64,000 nt of DNA, from positions 1,977,135-2,041,134 of the forward strand of contig NC_030385.2 of assembly GCF_001625215.2 (NCBI RefSeq). The letters run 5' to 3'. Position 1 is the first letter of the stretch; each line of letters starts with the position of its first letter. The notes below the pieces were generated by a model. That model was not told the origin of the DNA and ran no database searches. It worked only from the letters and a program-made list of their open reading frames with translations. The stretch comes from Daucus carota subsp. sativus. Lineage: Eukaryota; Streptophyta; Magnoliopsida; Apiales; Apiaceae. Shown one piece after another: positions 34,864 through 47,258 of this stretch. The translations under genes and the position numbers were made by a program.

Positions 34864-37800
34864 ATGCGAAGAGTATTTGTCGGAAGAGATGTTCTTTGGG
34901 GCATTTTATCAAACAGGTTGAGAGCGTCATCTCAATGTAGCACAGCAAGAGCATTTTGCAATAATATTAAACCAAGTAGCAATAATAAAAATGGGGTTCA
35001 ACCTAAGATTAATGATGGTGGGGCAATGAGTCATTATGAGGCATACAAGCAGCTTGACAATCTCGATTTCATGACTGCTGCTAAGATTGCGTTTTCTGCC
35101 CCGAAAAAGAAATTCGGGTATTTCCTTTGCTCCATTTTTGTTTATCTGCCTTTCTTTACGCAATGTACATAGAATTTTGGTTGCAATATGTGGTTCTGTT
35201 TGGTTTAGGGAAGCATGAGCAGATAGCTGCTAGAGTATTAGAGATAACATAATGGTGTATTATTTCTTGCGCATTTATAATATTTTTTAAATGCTGAAGA
35301 GAAAGAGAAGATCAAAGAGGCAGAATAGCAACCTTCGTAATGAAAAAAGGTGTGATGAGACATATACATGGAATGTTAAGGATCTCTTGAAGCAAAAACA
35401 ATGCTTTCAAGTCCATAAAAATATTAATGCATTTTAAGGTACACCACAGTCAATCAACTTTGTTGACCACACCATCTAGTGGTACTATAGTAGGCTCACT
35501 TTGCTCTCAAGTATAACCGTGCAGAATCACCAACTTTGAGAAACCTTCAAGTCTTAATAACTTCAATGATTGTGGATTGTATATGATATGTAAGAAGTTA
35601 GAACGGTTAGTTGAGTTCCTTATTTCGTAACTTATTAATATCGGAATGAGTTACAATAACTCTATACCCACTGATTTTTTTGCAAAGCTGAGGTCCGGAG
35701 TGCAGTTCGATATTTTAAATAGCATAGGAAATGTTGTCCGAGTTGATTTTTATATATATAATGTGCGAACATATAATTGATACCCACTTCTTCACTATTT
35801 GAGTTTGTATCAACTATCAACATGCCATATGTATGTTTCTTCAAAAAAACATGCCATATATGCTTGTAGCATGTTTGCTAAAAATTGGGTACTTTTTATG
35901 TCTTCATACTTGAATACTTCATGCTTCATGTGTACAGCAGCCATCTTCATATTGTTAGAAGACATGGGTAATCTAGCAATATTCACTATTTTATTAGTTT
36001 ATTTAATTAAATTCTTGAAAAGAGATGCAATTGTATGACTGATTCGATTCAATATAGGATATTCTTTTATCTTATGTTATGCTGTCTAATTAATTAATTG
36101 TTTAAATACCAAATAATCCTTAATTCAATGGGGGTGTGATACGATGATGTCCTTTAAGCAATCTCTTTTCCTTTTTCTCTTTAATGCTTAAGGTCAAAAT
36201 GTTTATTTGTTCTTAATAAAATACAGAGTTTTTTTGTCCAGCAGCTATATAATTAAATTTTATAAAATCTTACCCCTTCCAAGGTTGCGTAGTATTTTAT
36301 CTTGTTTTATTGCAAATTGTCATGTATGCAGTACGCCTATTTGCTAGTCGCGAGGCCAAATATCAGAGGCGTTGCTACTTAACAAAATCTACTGCTCTAT
36401 TTTGTTAAGGAATTAGAGAGTCTTGGACTGATATACTAGATTCGTGCTGATGTAGGACTGACTTCAGTAAAGCTAGATTACAGAAAGATGGAGTCAGGGT
36501 CTTAAAGATTTGAAGATGATTATAAAGAAAAAGCCTTTAAAATGGCTGTTGAATCATGATTCAATAATTCATATTAATCATCATTGAATAAAAATGAAGA
36601 TTATGTCATGATGAACCAATACTACTGCTAACTCATATGCTAAAAGTTGTCCACTCCTGGTAAAAGTTAACATAATTCCCCCGTATTCTAGAATATTCAT
36701 GAGTAAAATAGTTATAGTTTAATCTGTTGATAATAACGTCTTCCCCATCACATGCTTGATTATTTGTTGACCTGTAATCTTTATGTAACCAAATGTGGTT
36801 ATGTTTCAGTTTCACCATCCCTCTTACTGATTGCTGCAGCATTTCTTACAAGAACCTTCCTTAGAATTCTGTTCTAATCTAATCTTAGATTTCTAGATTT
36901 AGTGAAATCTCACCCCGATTTATTATGCAATCCTTTATTAATAGCTAATTCTATTGCGGACTGTCTCTGGAAGAAGACAGTGCAACTGGTTTGTGCCTCA
37001 TCTTTACTTTTAAGATCTGACGAATCATGATGGGATTATTTCTAATGAAGAGAGAGTCTTATGACTTATGAGGGTTTTTTTGTTTTGTGTTTGAGGGATT
37101 GTTTAGTTTGAAAGCATTAAGAAGGTAGATTTGCCATCTGCGACTCCTAGCAGGATCTATTAGTGGAAGTATAGAGAGCAAGGCATTAGAAAGATATAGC
37201 AAATCTGGTTAGACTCTCTTGTGTGAGTCAATTGATAGAAGGGTTCCTTCACAAATCTGGCCACTCTGCTTGTTGAGTTGACAAAACTAGCCACTCTTAT
37301 TCAACTTCCATTTTCTTGGCCACCTTAAATGTATATCATGGCGAACACACCTAGCTGGACACGGGGAAGTATTTTTCCTGTGTTCGCCCCTAGAAGGGTC
37401 GAACAAAGCACACACACTAGTGTCTGCGCTTTTTTCACTAGTGTGTGTGCTTTGTTTGACCCTTTTAGGGGCGAACACATCAAAAAATACTCCCCAGTGT
37501 CCAGCTAGGTGTGTTCGCCGTGTTGTACATTTAATGTGGCCAAAAAAAAATGAAAGTTGAATAAGGGTGGCTAGGTTTGTCAACTCAACAAGCAGCGTGG
37601 CCAGATTTGTGAAAGAGCCTGATAGAAGGCCAGTGAGATCAAGCGTCCTCCTACAGTAGTACTACTATGTTCCAGTGCACTTGTGGCCCAGTGTTATTCC
37701 TGAGGTTGCTTTCAATCCCCTGATATGTCTAATGTAAAATACTGATGTGTTCATTTATATATTAACTATCAATCTACTATTACTTGTCGATTTAGTGTCT

Positions 37801-39099
37801 TCTGTTAATTACTGAATATGCCATAGCATACGAAGTACATGAGAGCCAAACTGTACGTTCATAAATCCATAATGTCCCAATTCATAGAGCAGATAATCGA
37901 ATTATGGTTATTCTGGTTGAAGCATGAGCCTCTCTTTTATGTTACTTTAATTGGATGCGTATCATGATTTCTCGTCTTATTCTTTTGCTTTCCCCTTGAC
38001 ATTCAAGCTGTTTCTACAACTTAGTCTATCTCACATTAATTTCAGGCTTGATTTTCATCTGGTCCAGCTCTTCTTTGTCTGCTTACCTTCACTTGGTATT
38101 TCTCAAACGATATCCCATATTTCATACTAATTGTTGTATATTGTGGTTGTTGACTTGGCTGTTATTTCCTGTGACAGCTGTATATCTTACGGCTCAATAT
38201 GCTCGCTATGAAATAAGAAGGATGGAGGGGGTACGTACAGAAGCTTTTCATTTCTAAATACGTATGCAAATTTTCAATGTGATACTCTGTAATTTACTGA
38301 TTGGTCGATATTGATATACCAGGTGCTTTGAAATTGTAATCCTCCAGTTTAAATTTCCCTTTCATGTCTGACAAGTGCACCAAATTACAAAGCTTTAATT
38401 TATTTATTCTCCCTTACCTTAGAATTGAAGTTTCTACTCATATGCTCCAGAGGATACGTAATACTAGAACATAATATCTTATTTTCCATCACTTTCTAGA
38501 GACATTCATCGCATAATATTGGACTTTCTTCTTCTGGTTCTGTGACAGTGGAGTAGATACATATTTGGTATATTATGGCAATACTTGAATTTTTGTAAAT
38601 AATTAATTAACTTTTTTTATGTTGACTTCATAATTGTCGTTTACGCATGAATCTTCTGCCTTTTCAGACTTTTGTCTATCGCCGAAACAGCTAATTTATA
38701 CTTCTATCTCAGGAGTTGGAGGTAAAGAAAAAGGCTGAAGAGGAAGCAAAGGCAAAAGAACTGTTATTGAAGGCTTCTGAAGAACAAGAAGCAGGATCTG
38801 ACCCGGAGCTGCAGGAGGTAAAAGCAAGACTGGGTAAACTGGAAGAAGCTGTAAAGGAAATTGCGGTAAGAGGGTCGCAAAAACAATCAGGCAGCAGCAC
38901 AGATAAGAAACAAGATGGAGAGAGAACAAAGCAAGCTGCTGCTGCTGCACCAGAAGCAAGTAACTCTGCACTGGAAGATCAGACGAAGAAGGAAACACAA
39001 AAGGGTTTAGGTCAACAGGAGGGACGTGGCTCAGTGGCAATCGCCGATGCATCCCTACGGAATCAGAAAGCAACTCCAGATAAAGATCCTAAAAAATAG
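34864..39099 (+). CDS. probable mitochondrial single-pass membrane protein of unknown function
   Basis: Model: join(34864..35117, 38046..38095, 38178..38230, 38713..39099), GT-AG and in phase, 247 residues. The N-terminus is basic and Ser/Arg-rich without acidic residues (MRRVFVGRDVLWGILSNRLR), like a mitochondrial presequence. A hydrophobic segment lies at about 88-106 (FHLVQLFFVCLPSLAVYLTA), followed by AQYARYEIRRME. The C-terminal half is highly charged: Lys/Glu/Ala-rich, likely helical or coiled-coil (to about 180), then disordered. I recall similar unnamed plant proteins around the FGLDFHLVQLFF segment but know no function. Intron 1 is 2.9 kb and contains a 378-bp foldback transposon. 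The organelle is inferred from the N-terminus only. Confidence 0.8.
37242..37619. mobile_element. MULE-type foldback element in intron 1
   Basis: Exact 9-bp flanks TGATAGAAG at 37233-37241 and 37620-37628. Arms of about 170 bp are near-complementary almost to the centre: the left starts GGTTCCTTCACAAATCTGGC, the right reversed starts GGCTCTTTCACAAATCTGGC. A 9-bp duplication with long arms fits Mutator-like elements. The small frame inside is an artefact. Confidence 0.88.
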
Positions 39100-40251
39100 A
39101 TAAGGTAATCAAGGGTAGACTTCACTTAGATAAAGTTCAATTTTTGGAAGCTTCTTTTGCTAATATGGATTTATACCGCATGCAAATGGATCAATTCAGC
39201 TCTATTAGAAGAACAAACTCTCAATATAATCATCAGGTGTTTTGGATCGTAGATTATTTTGCTGCTATGTAACAGAAGCTTAAATGGTAAAGCATCTGTT
39301 CAAGTGTTTCCGGAGATCATACATACATTTAAGCACATCTTCTTGTGAAGATTTGACAAGTGCCAGTACTTGTACAGGTCTCATTACAAAGTCGGTGAGC
39401 GATCATTGCTGTACAGAAGAATCTAATTTCAGCATAAAGTTATTATGTGCTTGTGCTGCTTCAAATTCATGTACTCTATATATCGACATCAAGTCTCTTT
39501 TCTGGTTGTAATGTTTGATTTTATTTTTGGGTAATTTTGAACATTATTCCCTTGCTGCAAGTTATACTCTCACATTCTCCTCAAATCACAGCTTGAAGTA
39601 TTTGAGAGGTATTCATTTCTTGATATCGAACTTATATTCAAAAGCCCATCTTAAAACCCACAAGGGCCCAAACTTCACAAACTTGGTTACTTCTCTGGTC
39701 ACTTCCCTATGCATATTAGCATGTGCATCATTTCTGCCAGTTTTTTTTCCCCCCCTATTTTCCCCATTCAAAACCAATCCCTAAAAAGCTAAGTTAGGTG
39801 AAAAAATCATTGAAAATATATTTTCAATACCATTACAATATAGGACTGATGATGTGATAGCCTAGCACCTAGCTGCACTACGTATGTACTAAATTTGTTT
39901 TTATCATCACATTTTTTGTTTCCTAGTACCTACTTTAACCTTAACTTCCTGCTAAACAATCATTCCAGATGGTTAATGGGTTCTTTCTTACTCTATTACA
40001 ACTGTCCGGTTTATTTTCATAGTATAATTTATTTCCGTTACCTGACACATAAAATTTTTAGTGACCCAGTCTTCTCTTTTTGTTAAAAATTGTCGTTATT
40101 TATATATGTTTGTCTTATTTTTTTAAATTTAAGTTATTTATTTTTATCAGAACAATTAACAAATGGAGGGTGCAGGATGGTTTTCTCAGTACAAACCTAG
40201 ACATACAGGTGGGTCAAACATGATTTTCCTAGCACAAGACCTAATTTTGTA

Positions 40252-40502
40252 CTCCCTCTGTCCCGGTCAATTGTATACGTTTCTTTTTCACTGCTCGACA
40301 CGCTTTTTAAGGCTCTTATAAAATATAGTTCTACAACTTATTTTTAAGATTTTCTTTTTTTGTATAAAAGTATAAATGTTATATTTTTATACAAAAAAAG
40401 AAAATCTTAAAAATAATTTACATAACTATATTATATTGAAGCATTAAAGTCCGTGCCGCGCCCCCGTCCCCCAATGTATACTATTGACCGGGACGGAGGG
40501 AG
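40252..40502. mobile_element. Stowaway-like MITE
   Basis: Begins CTCCCTCTGTCCCGGTCAAT and ends TTGACCGGGACGGAGGGAG, with TA at 40250-40251 and 40503-40504. The AT-rich interior is itself partly self-complementary. Confidence 0.88.
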
Positions 40503-40670
40503 TACTAATCTGCTAAAGTAATGCGTACAGAATCACATAAACTGATAGACAGATAAGATTAGAAGATTCAAATTCGATACTCATTTTAAATTTGATCAAA
40601 AATTTTAAGACCTGTATATAATTTTATATTATTCAGCATTTTTAACCAACTAACGTATAGCAATATTATA

Positions 40671-40982
40671 CTCCCTCCGTTCCAAAAAGATTGAACTGCT
40701 TTGACTTTCACGGAGATTAAGAAAAAGGTAGTAAAAAAAATTAACTTAGTTGAAAAGTTGGTAAAATGATGGGACAATCAAAATTTTAATAATAGATTTG
40801 ATATAATGGAGGAAAGTAGTAGGTGTAATAGTGTTTATATTATTATAGAATAGAGATAATGGAAGAAGCAGTGTGTGTAATAGTGAAAAAGTAGTGTTCA
40901 AAAATAGTAAGTGTAATAAGTTTATTTTTTTTTGAGACGTCTCAAAAAAAAATAAGTGTCAATTAAAATGAGACAGAGGGAG
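40671..40982. mobile_element. Stowaway-like MITE
   Basis: Begins CTCCCTCCGTTCC and ends AAAATGAGACAGAGGGAG, with TA at 40669-40670 and 40983-40984. Its interior shares TTTAATAATAGATTTGA and GGAGGAAAGTAGT with the element at 2989-3298, so both belong to one subfamily. Confidence 0.85.
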
Positions 40983-41357
40983 TATTATGCTAGCTACATC
41001 CAAATATAATTTATCGAACAATTATTTAAAACTTAAAAATGTCATACTATGAGACGTGCTCAAGCTCCACAAATTAAATTATCGGATTCATGCACTGTCC
41101 ACATTATCGTGTAGCTAAACATCATTAATGATTAATCATTTCTCCGTATAGACACGTAAATTTTGTGATCCGATCTTGCATGCTATCACTGTCACTTAAA
41201 TCCCTTGCTAGATTCGCAGCTACAAGACAAAATGCTGGACATTAAATAGTTATAGGGACCTCGCCGACTCTATAAAACTAATGTTTCGAATTCATTCATC
41301 TGTAGGAAAGATCTAACTAAATCTACGAAATTAATTTAATAGAAGATGGAACTGTAA

Positions 41358-41752
41358 GAGCATCTCCAACGGTGTTGGCTATAATCGTTGGCTAAATTGA
41401 ACCTGTAAGACTTTATGTAAAATTTGCTGAACCTGTAGGACATTTTTTTCCAATGGTACTGGCTATATTGGTTGGCTATAATTTAAAAATAGTATGTTAT
41501 TAATATTTTAAATTGTTAAAATAGAATATATCAGTTCGATATGGTAATAAATGATGTACAATCTTCCTACAGATTTTCTTACAGACCTGTAGAAGTTCGA
41601 CAAATTTAGCCATCCACAGGAGGTTGGCTAAATTTATAGACAACAGCTGATCATGGTTGGAGTTCAGTTTTTGGAGCTGTTGGCTATATCTTTTTATTTT
41701 TAGTATGTCAACTCACCTTTTAGCCAAGGGGTTTAGATGGTTGGAGATGCTC
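41358..41752. mobile_element. TAA-flanked MITE with GAGCATCTCCAAC ends (PIF/Harbinger-like)
   Basis: The left end GAGCATCTCCAAC and right end GTTGGAGATGCTC are exact inverted repeats, flanked by TAA at 41355-41357 and 41753-41755. A 3-bp TAA duplication suggests the PIF/Harbinger superfamily. The interior repeats GTTGGCTATA and TTAGCC phrases and is non-coding. Confidence 0.85.
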
Positions 41753-42196
41753 TAAGTCTGTAACAACATAGTTTCTTTCATCATCTGACCACTTACTTTC
41801 AAACTCAACTTTTGTTATAAAATTTAATTTGGGCTTCGAAATTTAAAATGTCAAACATGTGTTAATCCGATCAAATATTTATAACCGACTAATTTTACAC
41901 ATGTTGCTTGTTTTCGTTGGTTATGAAGTATATGTCAAAGTGCTATATAATTAATCATTCATTTCCGGTTAGAAATATCCACCTAATTGTAAAAAATCGC
42001 TAAAACTGAAAGTGATTCGTATTGAAAGTGATTCATATTATCATTTAAAAGAATTATCACAAAAAGGAGTTTACATATTAAGACTTGTTGAGAACAGATC
42101 CATTCAAATCTTAAAGTGTTAGAAGAAGGTCTCAAGTAAATATTATGTTATATTTCAACACTTCCTCAATCGAAATTTCATTTTTGGGTTGAGGAG

Positions 42197-42576
42197 CAGT
42201 GGCGGTGCCACACTGGGGCCTGGGGGACACGTGCCCCCACAGGTTTTCCTTTGTGGGCCCCACATAATATTTGTGGGCCCCAAATATTATGTTATATTAA
42301 ATTTCTTCATAAAATCTTTACAGCTTCGGTCTATTTCAGTCCTAGCAGTAGTTTCAGCATAGTCATGCTTCTCTAGGATTTGTATGTCTAAATCAGTTGT
42401 GGTAGCAGGTTGGTTTTCAAATAAGATTTGAAGGGTAGGATGTTTAGCCAGGTCTGTTTGTTCCGGTTTGTAGTAGTTGCTGTTCGAATTTGTAAAACTA
42501 TTCAAGTAACATATTTTAAGAATAATCGAAAAATTAAAAGTGCCCCCCTTGAATATTTTGTCTGGCTCCGCCACTG
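42197..42576. mobile_element. hAT-type non-autonomous element
   Basis: Exact 8-bp flanks TTGAGGAG at 42189-42196 and 42577-42584. Ends CAGTGGCGGTGCCA and TGGCTCCGCCACTG are inverted repeats. A 95-codon minus frame inside (42287-42574) is not recognisable as a transposase. Related sequence occurs at about 25480-25660. Confidence 0.88.
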
Positions 42577-42965
42577 TTGAGGAGTGGACAGCGGACTGTC
42601 ACGTCCCGACAACTCTAAACCCGTGACAGGATGCTCAATTCTTAAAGCCTCCGTCAAACCGAAACTCTGATACCGTATTAAGAACCGGTCCATATAAAAT
42701 TTTAAAATGTTAAAAAAAATCCTAAACAGATCTTATGTTATATTTCAATATTTTAACGGGACCGATTAGTACTTGAAATCCATTTTTTCATTAATTATAA
42801 GAGGTGATTATCTATTATTGTAGAGAAGTTCAACTGTATATAATAATACACAAAAAAAATCTGCTAAGAATTAATTCATCGGAAAAGAACTCTCATATTT
42901 ATACATGAAGCAATTACACAAAGAGGAAAATTATTGTAGCAAATGATAGTCTAGAAACTAATAAT

Positions 42966-43751
42966 TCAAAGTTTAAGGGACAAGTCTAGCTTTTGAAAAT
43001 CCTCTTGATGATTTGTCTTTTTCAAAAGGCTCCCACTCTCACACCTATTATATCCTCTACCACCGTCCCCTCCCGGAGAAAACTTCCACACACTATCAAA
43101 CCTAGCAGCACCGCCGCCAGACGGCGGTGCTACAAGGTGGTAACTATTCTCCGGTGGTTGCGCCAGCCGGCCTATAACAGGAGGCCTGTAGACGGTCGGT
43201 TTTGTCCTGTTTTGTTGTAGTGACGGTACTAAATGACCAAAACCATTTGAGGAGAAATTATAAGTAACTTGACTAGGCTTATGGATCATGGAATGGACCT
43301 TGATTCCAAGAGACCTATTGTATGAGCCATGCAAAGGAAGAGAAGCCATGCTAGGGTTTTGGTCCATGAAGGAGGATGAGGATGAGTCCATGAATCCGAT
43401 CCTTTGTCGTCGTTTCGCGATGGTTCTCTCTCGTTTGTGAGCGTTTTGGTGGCCTCCGAGAGCTTGTGAGCTGTAGAATTTTCTTTGGCAATAGTTGCAT
43501 GAGAAGACTCGAGGCTCGGATGAGTTGTTAGCTCTTGGTGAATATGTATGATCATTCTCATCATCTAAGTAGTTGATCATGAGATTGAGATTATGATCTG
43601 CAGGTTCTTGATGTTTAATCACCGACTCGTCTGGATCAAGATCTTGAACTTGGCTGCAGCTGGAGAGGCTTAGATCTAGCAAGAGATTAGGGGTTTTGAG
43701 TTCTTGATCATCATGGCCATCCACTTGTTTTCCTTCTCTTTGACTCTCCAT
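42966..43751 (-). CDS. single C2H2 zinc-finger repressor with EAR motifs (ZFP1/3/4-like)
   Basis: Intronless, 261 residues from the ATG at 43751; the longer frame upstream has no ATG. The finger uses Cys85, Cys88, His101 and His105 and carries the plant motif QALGGH (96-101) in [20 protein letters not shown]. Two EAR-type repressor motifs are visible: LDLSLSS at about 25-31 and LDLSLKL as the last seven residues. Basic KRER/AKRRQR after the finger may be the nuclear signal. Plant single-finger proteins of this kind recruit TOPLESS-type co-repressors and act in organ and trichome development. A TATATA sequence lies at 43797-43802, close to the start. Confidence 0.93.
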   Translation of the reverse strand: MESQREGKQVDGHDDQELKTPNLLLDLSLSSCSQVQDLDPDESVIKHQEPADHNLNLMINYLDDENDHTYSPRANNSSEPRVFSCNYCQRKFYSSQALGGHQNAHKRERTIAKRRQRIGFMDSSSSSFMDQNPSMASLPLHGSYNRSLGIKVHSMIHKPSQVTYNFSSNGFGHLVPSLQQNRTKPTVYRPPVIGRLAQPPENSYHLVAPPSGGGAARFDSVWKFSPGGDGGRGYNRCESGSLLKKTNHQEDFQKLDLSLKL

Positions 43752-43796
43752 TTTGATAAAAATAAGATGGCAAGACTCGAGTAACAAGTTTTTATG

Positions 43797-43802
43797 TATA
43801 TA
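43797..43802 (-). promoter_or_regulatory. possible TATA box of the zinc-finger gene
   Basis: TATATA on the minus strand about 45 nt before the ATG. It would give a very short leader, so the true start may be elsewhere. Confidence 0.35.
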
Positions 43803-44310
43803 GGGCGAGACTCAAAGGAGAACTAGTTTTTCCGAGAACAAACAGTTCGCGGAAATACTTTTAATGATTGATTTGAAGAAATTGAGGATGAAAATTGAAC
43901 TTTCCAGCTTGATTGTGGGAACTGAATGATATATACTAATTTGATCAACAAAAACTCAAAGCTCAAAAAAAAAATGAAAAAATGTAAAGGGCAAGGCAGG
44001 CTGGCAAATATATATGATGATTTGCATATAAGGAGGAGAGAGTTTACAGTTACAGGGTCTTATTTAAGTAACAACTCAAGTAAAGAAAGGGAGACAGTCA
44101 TCATCTGCTTCTGTCCTGCCTTGACATATATACCCCATCTATTTCTTCCAAGTTGATGAATATTATTTATTTTATTTAACGGTAGAGTACTCCAACATAT
44201 TTACACATGAAGTACACATTTTTCTTCTCTTGTAACCTAATTTTATTTACTTTTCAATATGCTGTCGGATATCAAAATAACAAATTCAGCTACTTATAAG
44301 TAATTAATTA

Positions 44311-44569
44311 CTCCCTCCGTTTCTTTTTTCTTTTCCTGTTTGTGATGTCGGTACTGTTCATAACATGAGACAAATTACTAATTTACATCTAATCTATGAA
44401 ATTAAATATAGTCATGAGTGATCTTGTTAGATTCGTATTCACAAGTACTTTAATACGGTGAAGTTTTTATATTTAATGCTACTACGAAATGAAATATATT
44501 AACGATCAAAAATGTGTGTTGACAAACGTGAAAAGTACAAACAGGAAAAATATTTAGAGACGGAGGGAG
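44311..44569. mobile_element. Stowaway-like MITE
   Basis: Begins CTCCCTCCGTTTC and ends GAGACGGAGGGAG, with TA at 44309-44310 and 44570-44571. The interior (CATAACATGAGACAAATTAC; ATCTTGTTAGATTCGTATTC) appears in reverse in the element at 56463-56721. Confidence 0.88.
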
Positions 44570-45117
44570 TACTATATAAATAATTAATAATAAAAGAATA
44601 TTAATACACATGAAATATAATTTCTTGCCCAGTTAAAAGAAATTAGTATGTTTTTTAATCAAAATATATTTTAGAATGATAAGAATGTATATTTTTCTTT
44701 ATCTTCAGGAAAAAAAATCTTAATTACAAGAATAACATCTATTTTATACTTTTTTACTTACAATGAACCTGTTCTTAAATATATTAGAAATCTTAATTTT
44801 CACATGTTTCTAAAATCTCCCTACTCAGATCACGTTCTTATCCTTTGCAAGCATCAAATCTTATGGTGCCATCAGTTCCCTGAAATTCTTCAAAGGAATA
44901 AGAAAAAAACACTACTCTGACATGTATTCTCCTCCTTAGTCAACAGGCTTTTTATTGTTCATGCAGTTGAGAGTTACTAGATTTTGTATTTTTGTGAGCC
45001 ATCAACCATATCATAACTCTGCCTTCCGTTTTCCTTATACTTTAACTAATTTATATTTTTACTATATAATGATAAAAAATACACATTTTATCAATGACAT
45101 ATATACGATCTCAGTCC

Positions 45118-45354
45118 CCTCTCTCTCTCTCCGTCCCTTTTTAATTGGTCACATTTGATTTTTTATCGGTTAAATTGACCAAAGTTTGACTGAAATTTAT
45201 TAATATTATATCAATTAATAAAATAGAAAAAATATATCACCGGAAATAATTTTTAATCTACTTTGAAATGTAATTTTTTGTTTTTTAAAATAATAAAAGA
45301 GTCAACTTGACCGATAAAAATAGAAATATGACAACTAAAAAGGGACGAAGGGAG
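45118..45354. mobile_element. degenerate Stowaway-like MITE
   Basis: The left end CTCTCTCCGTCCC pairs with the right end GGGACGAAGGGAG; AATTGGTCACATTTG and GTCAACTTGACCGATAAAAA lie in the arms. The left terminus is blurred by a CT run. Confidence 0.65.
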
Positions 45355-45885
45355 TATGTGTTAGTTGACGGAGATGTGATACGTATATTTTTAATTTTAT
45401 TTCTGAATAAAAATTCAATATTTAAATTCTTATTCAGAAAAAATTTAAAAATTAAATTTTATAAAAATATTAAAATGTGTGTCGAGTAGTGGACAAAAAT
45501 GTAAAAAATGAATGGGACGGACAGAGGGATTATTTCAAAAATTATCGAATTTGATATATAATTTGATATAAATAATTTTCTTTTGAGAAGAAAACGACGA
45601 TATATATGAGAGGGAGAGCGTTGAAATCAACTCGTTGTTAGGTCATGTTACATACTCCAGAGATAGCTATCACAGCTATAACGTAATCGAGTAATGAAGT
45701 TTCCTCTTCAATTGTCTTTGACAGAGAAGTTTCATTTCCTCTTCAATCACTTCTGCAGCTTCCTAGAGCTATAGATAGGAATCACATCATCAGATATGAT
45801 GGTTTCATATCAGTTACGGTACAATTTTATTTTCTACATTCATCACATTATCCACATCTATACTTTAATGATATACTAGCCTATA

Positions 45886-45904
45886 ACCCGTGCAAAGCAC
45901 GGGT
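45886..45904 (-). repeat. Helitron 3' terminal hairpin
   Basis: An 8-bp stem ACCCGTGC/GCACGGGT around a 3-base loop, six bases before the terminal CTAG. In Helitrons this hairpin marks the end of transfer. Confidence 0.85.
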
Positions 45905-47258
45905 GACCATATAATTTTAATTTTATTAATTTTCAAGCTTAATATCATTTTATTATGTTTTTTTATTATTTTCTTTTTTGAAATATTAGTGTTTTATTTT
46001 ATTAGTGTTTTATTATAATTAAATAAAATGATATTAAATTTTATTAATCGATTGGTTATATTCCCTTTTGAAAGTTTGTCTTGTACAATATTTTTATATA
46101 TTATAAAATAATAGTATGTACATTTAATATTTTTATTTTTCAGCATGCGCTAAACTCTAAAGTGTGGTTGTGTCGAGAAATGAATAAGTGTAGTTGTGTT
46201 GAGAATTGAATTTTGCATTAGACAATAACTCTTAATGATTGATCACAATTAATCAAAGCCTGATATACTTACTTGTCCATAGCTACTAAATAAAGCACCA
46301 ACCCGCTTCGGTCACCTGAAATTAAGAGGTTATTACTGCATTTTCTGAAGTTGAAATAACATTTACAAACCATTCAAATGTAAATATATTTACTAATTCG
46401 TACTCACATTATGGTCAATATCAGATACATAACGGTGCAACGAATATGTTGGTCTGTTTGAGCCTTAAAAGATTTTCAAACTTATCCGCTTCCTTTCCCG
46501 GTTCAAGTTAGTTCTTCTCTGTTAAAACAAAATTCCAAAATTAAGATATAAATCATATTGACATTGTAAGAATATACCTTATGAATGTATAATTTGTTAT
46601 TCAATATATTTGTTTCGACATCAGAAACAGGAAACCGGGGGCATTGACCAAGAAGAGAAAGTACAAACTCACAAAATGACAGTCTCTACAAGAGGAACAT
46701 TACAATTTTTTGCAGGAATGTGTTGAAAAAGAAAAAATTCAGTTGGTCAAAAGAAAAGAAAATAAAATGTGGTTTTCGATTTAAAATGAGAAAACTAAAA
46801 ACTTAATTCAAAAAATAAAAAAAAACATGAATTTCATTGATATTTTAAAGTTATAAATTGCTTGATTTGAAAATATATATTGAGATATATATTACTTTTG
46901 AGTAATATTATTTTATTTTATATTCAATTCTAATATACATTTTCATTGCACTATTTAATATAAAAATTCTAAAATTTAATTATGCTTGAACTTTTCTCTA
47001 ATATAAAAATGAATATCAAGTTAATTTATCAATATTTCAAGTGATACAATTAAGAAGACTGAGAACTATCTAAAAAAATAAAGTACCGTAATTCCGTAAA
47101 TCTCATATAATCTTGCAAAGGTCACAACGAAAAGAACCCCAACCAATTGGGAAGACCAAGCAAACAAAATACCATACAAACTACTGAGAAAGAGAAACTG
47201 AGACCTCAAATACTACCCCTTAACCATACATATATATAATAGCATGCAGGACTACCAC
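45905..47258 (-). other. 3' part of the Helitron, unassigned
   Basis: AT-rich. Two short stretches look exon-like on the minus strand (about 46275-46325, which reads KRVGALFSSYGQ in one frame before a GTAAGT donor, and about 46450-46540, which reads DKFENLLRLKQTNIFVA). Neither was assigned to a gene; both may be further captured pieces. Confidence 0.35.

Larger units (their letters stand above)
39100..42965. other. 3.9-kb gene-free region with clustered MITEs
   Basis: Begins with the probable 3' untranslated region of the membrane-protein gene. It then holds four separate elements at 40252-40502, 40671-40982, 41358-41752 and 42197-42576. No coding gene was recognised. Confidence 0.6.
43803..45875. 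other. gene-free region with two MITEs
   Basis: Upstream region of the zinc-finger gene followed by AT-rich DNA. It holds MITEs at 44311-44569 and about 45118-45354, and a further MITE-like end (GGGACGGACAGAGGGATTA) near 45515-45533. No coding gene. Confidence 0.55.

Noticed and set aside
37287-37583. A 98-residue frame with a repeated TSPCPARCVRHDIH-like theme
   Set aside because: It lies wholly within the foldback transposon arms.
42287-42574. A 95-residue minus frame inside the hAT-type element as a transposase fragment
   Set aside because: No zinc-finger, catalytic or dimerisation motif of hAT transposases can be seen.
42090-42770. Similar 80-bp segments flanking the hAT-type element, with a reversed GGTATCAGAG-like phrase near 42669, as an LTR-element remnant
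   Set aside because: The phrase is short and the paired segments are AT-rich and only loosely alike; no coding parts or defined ends support such an element.
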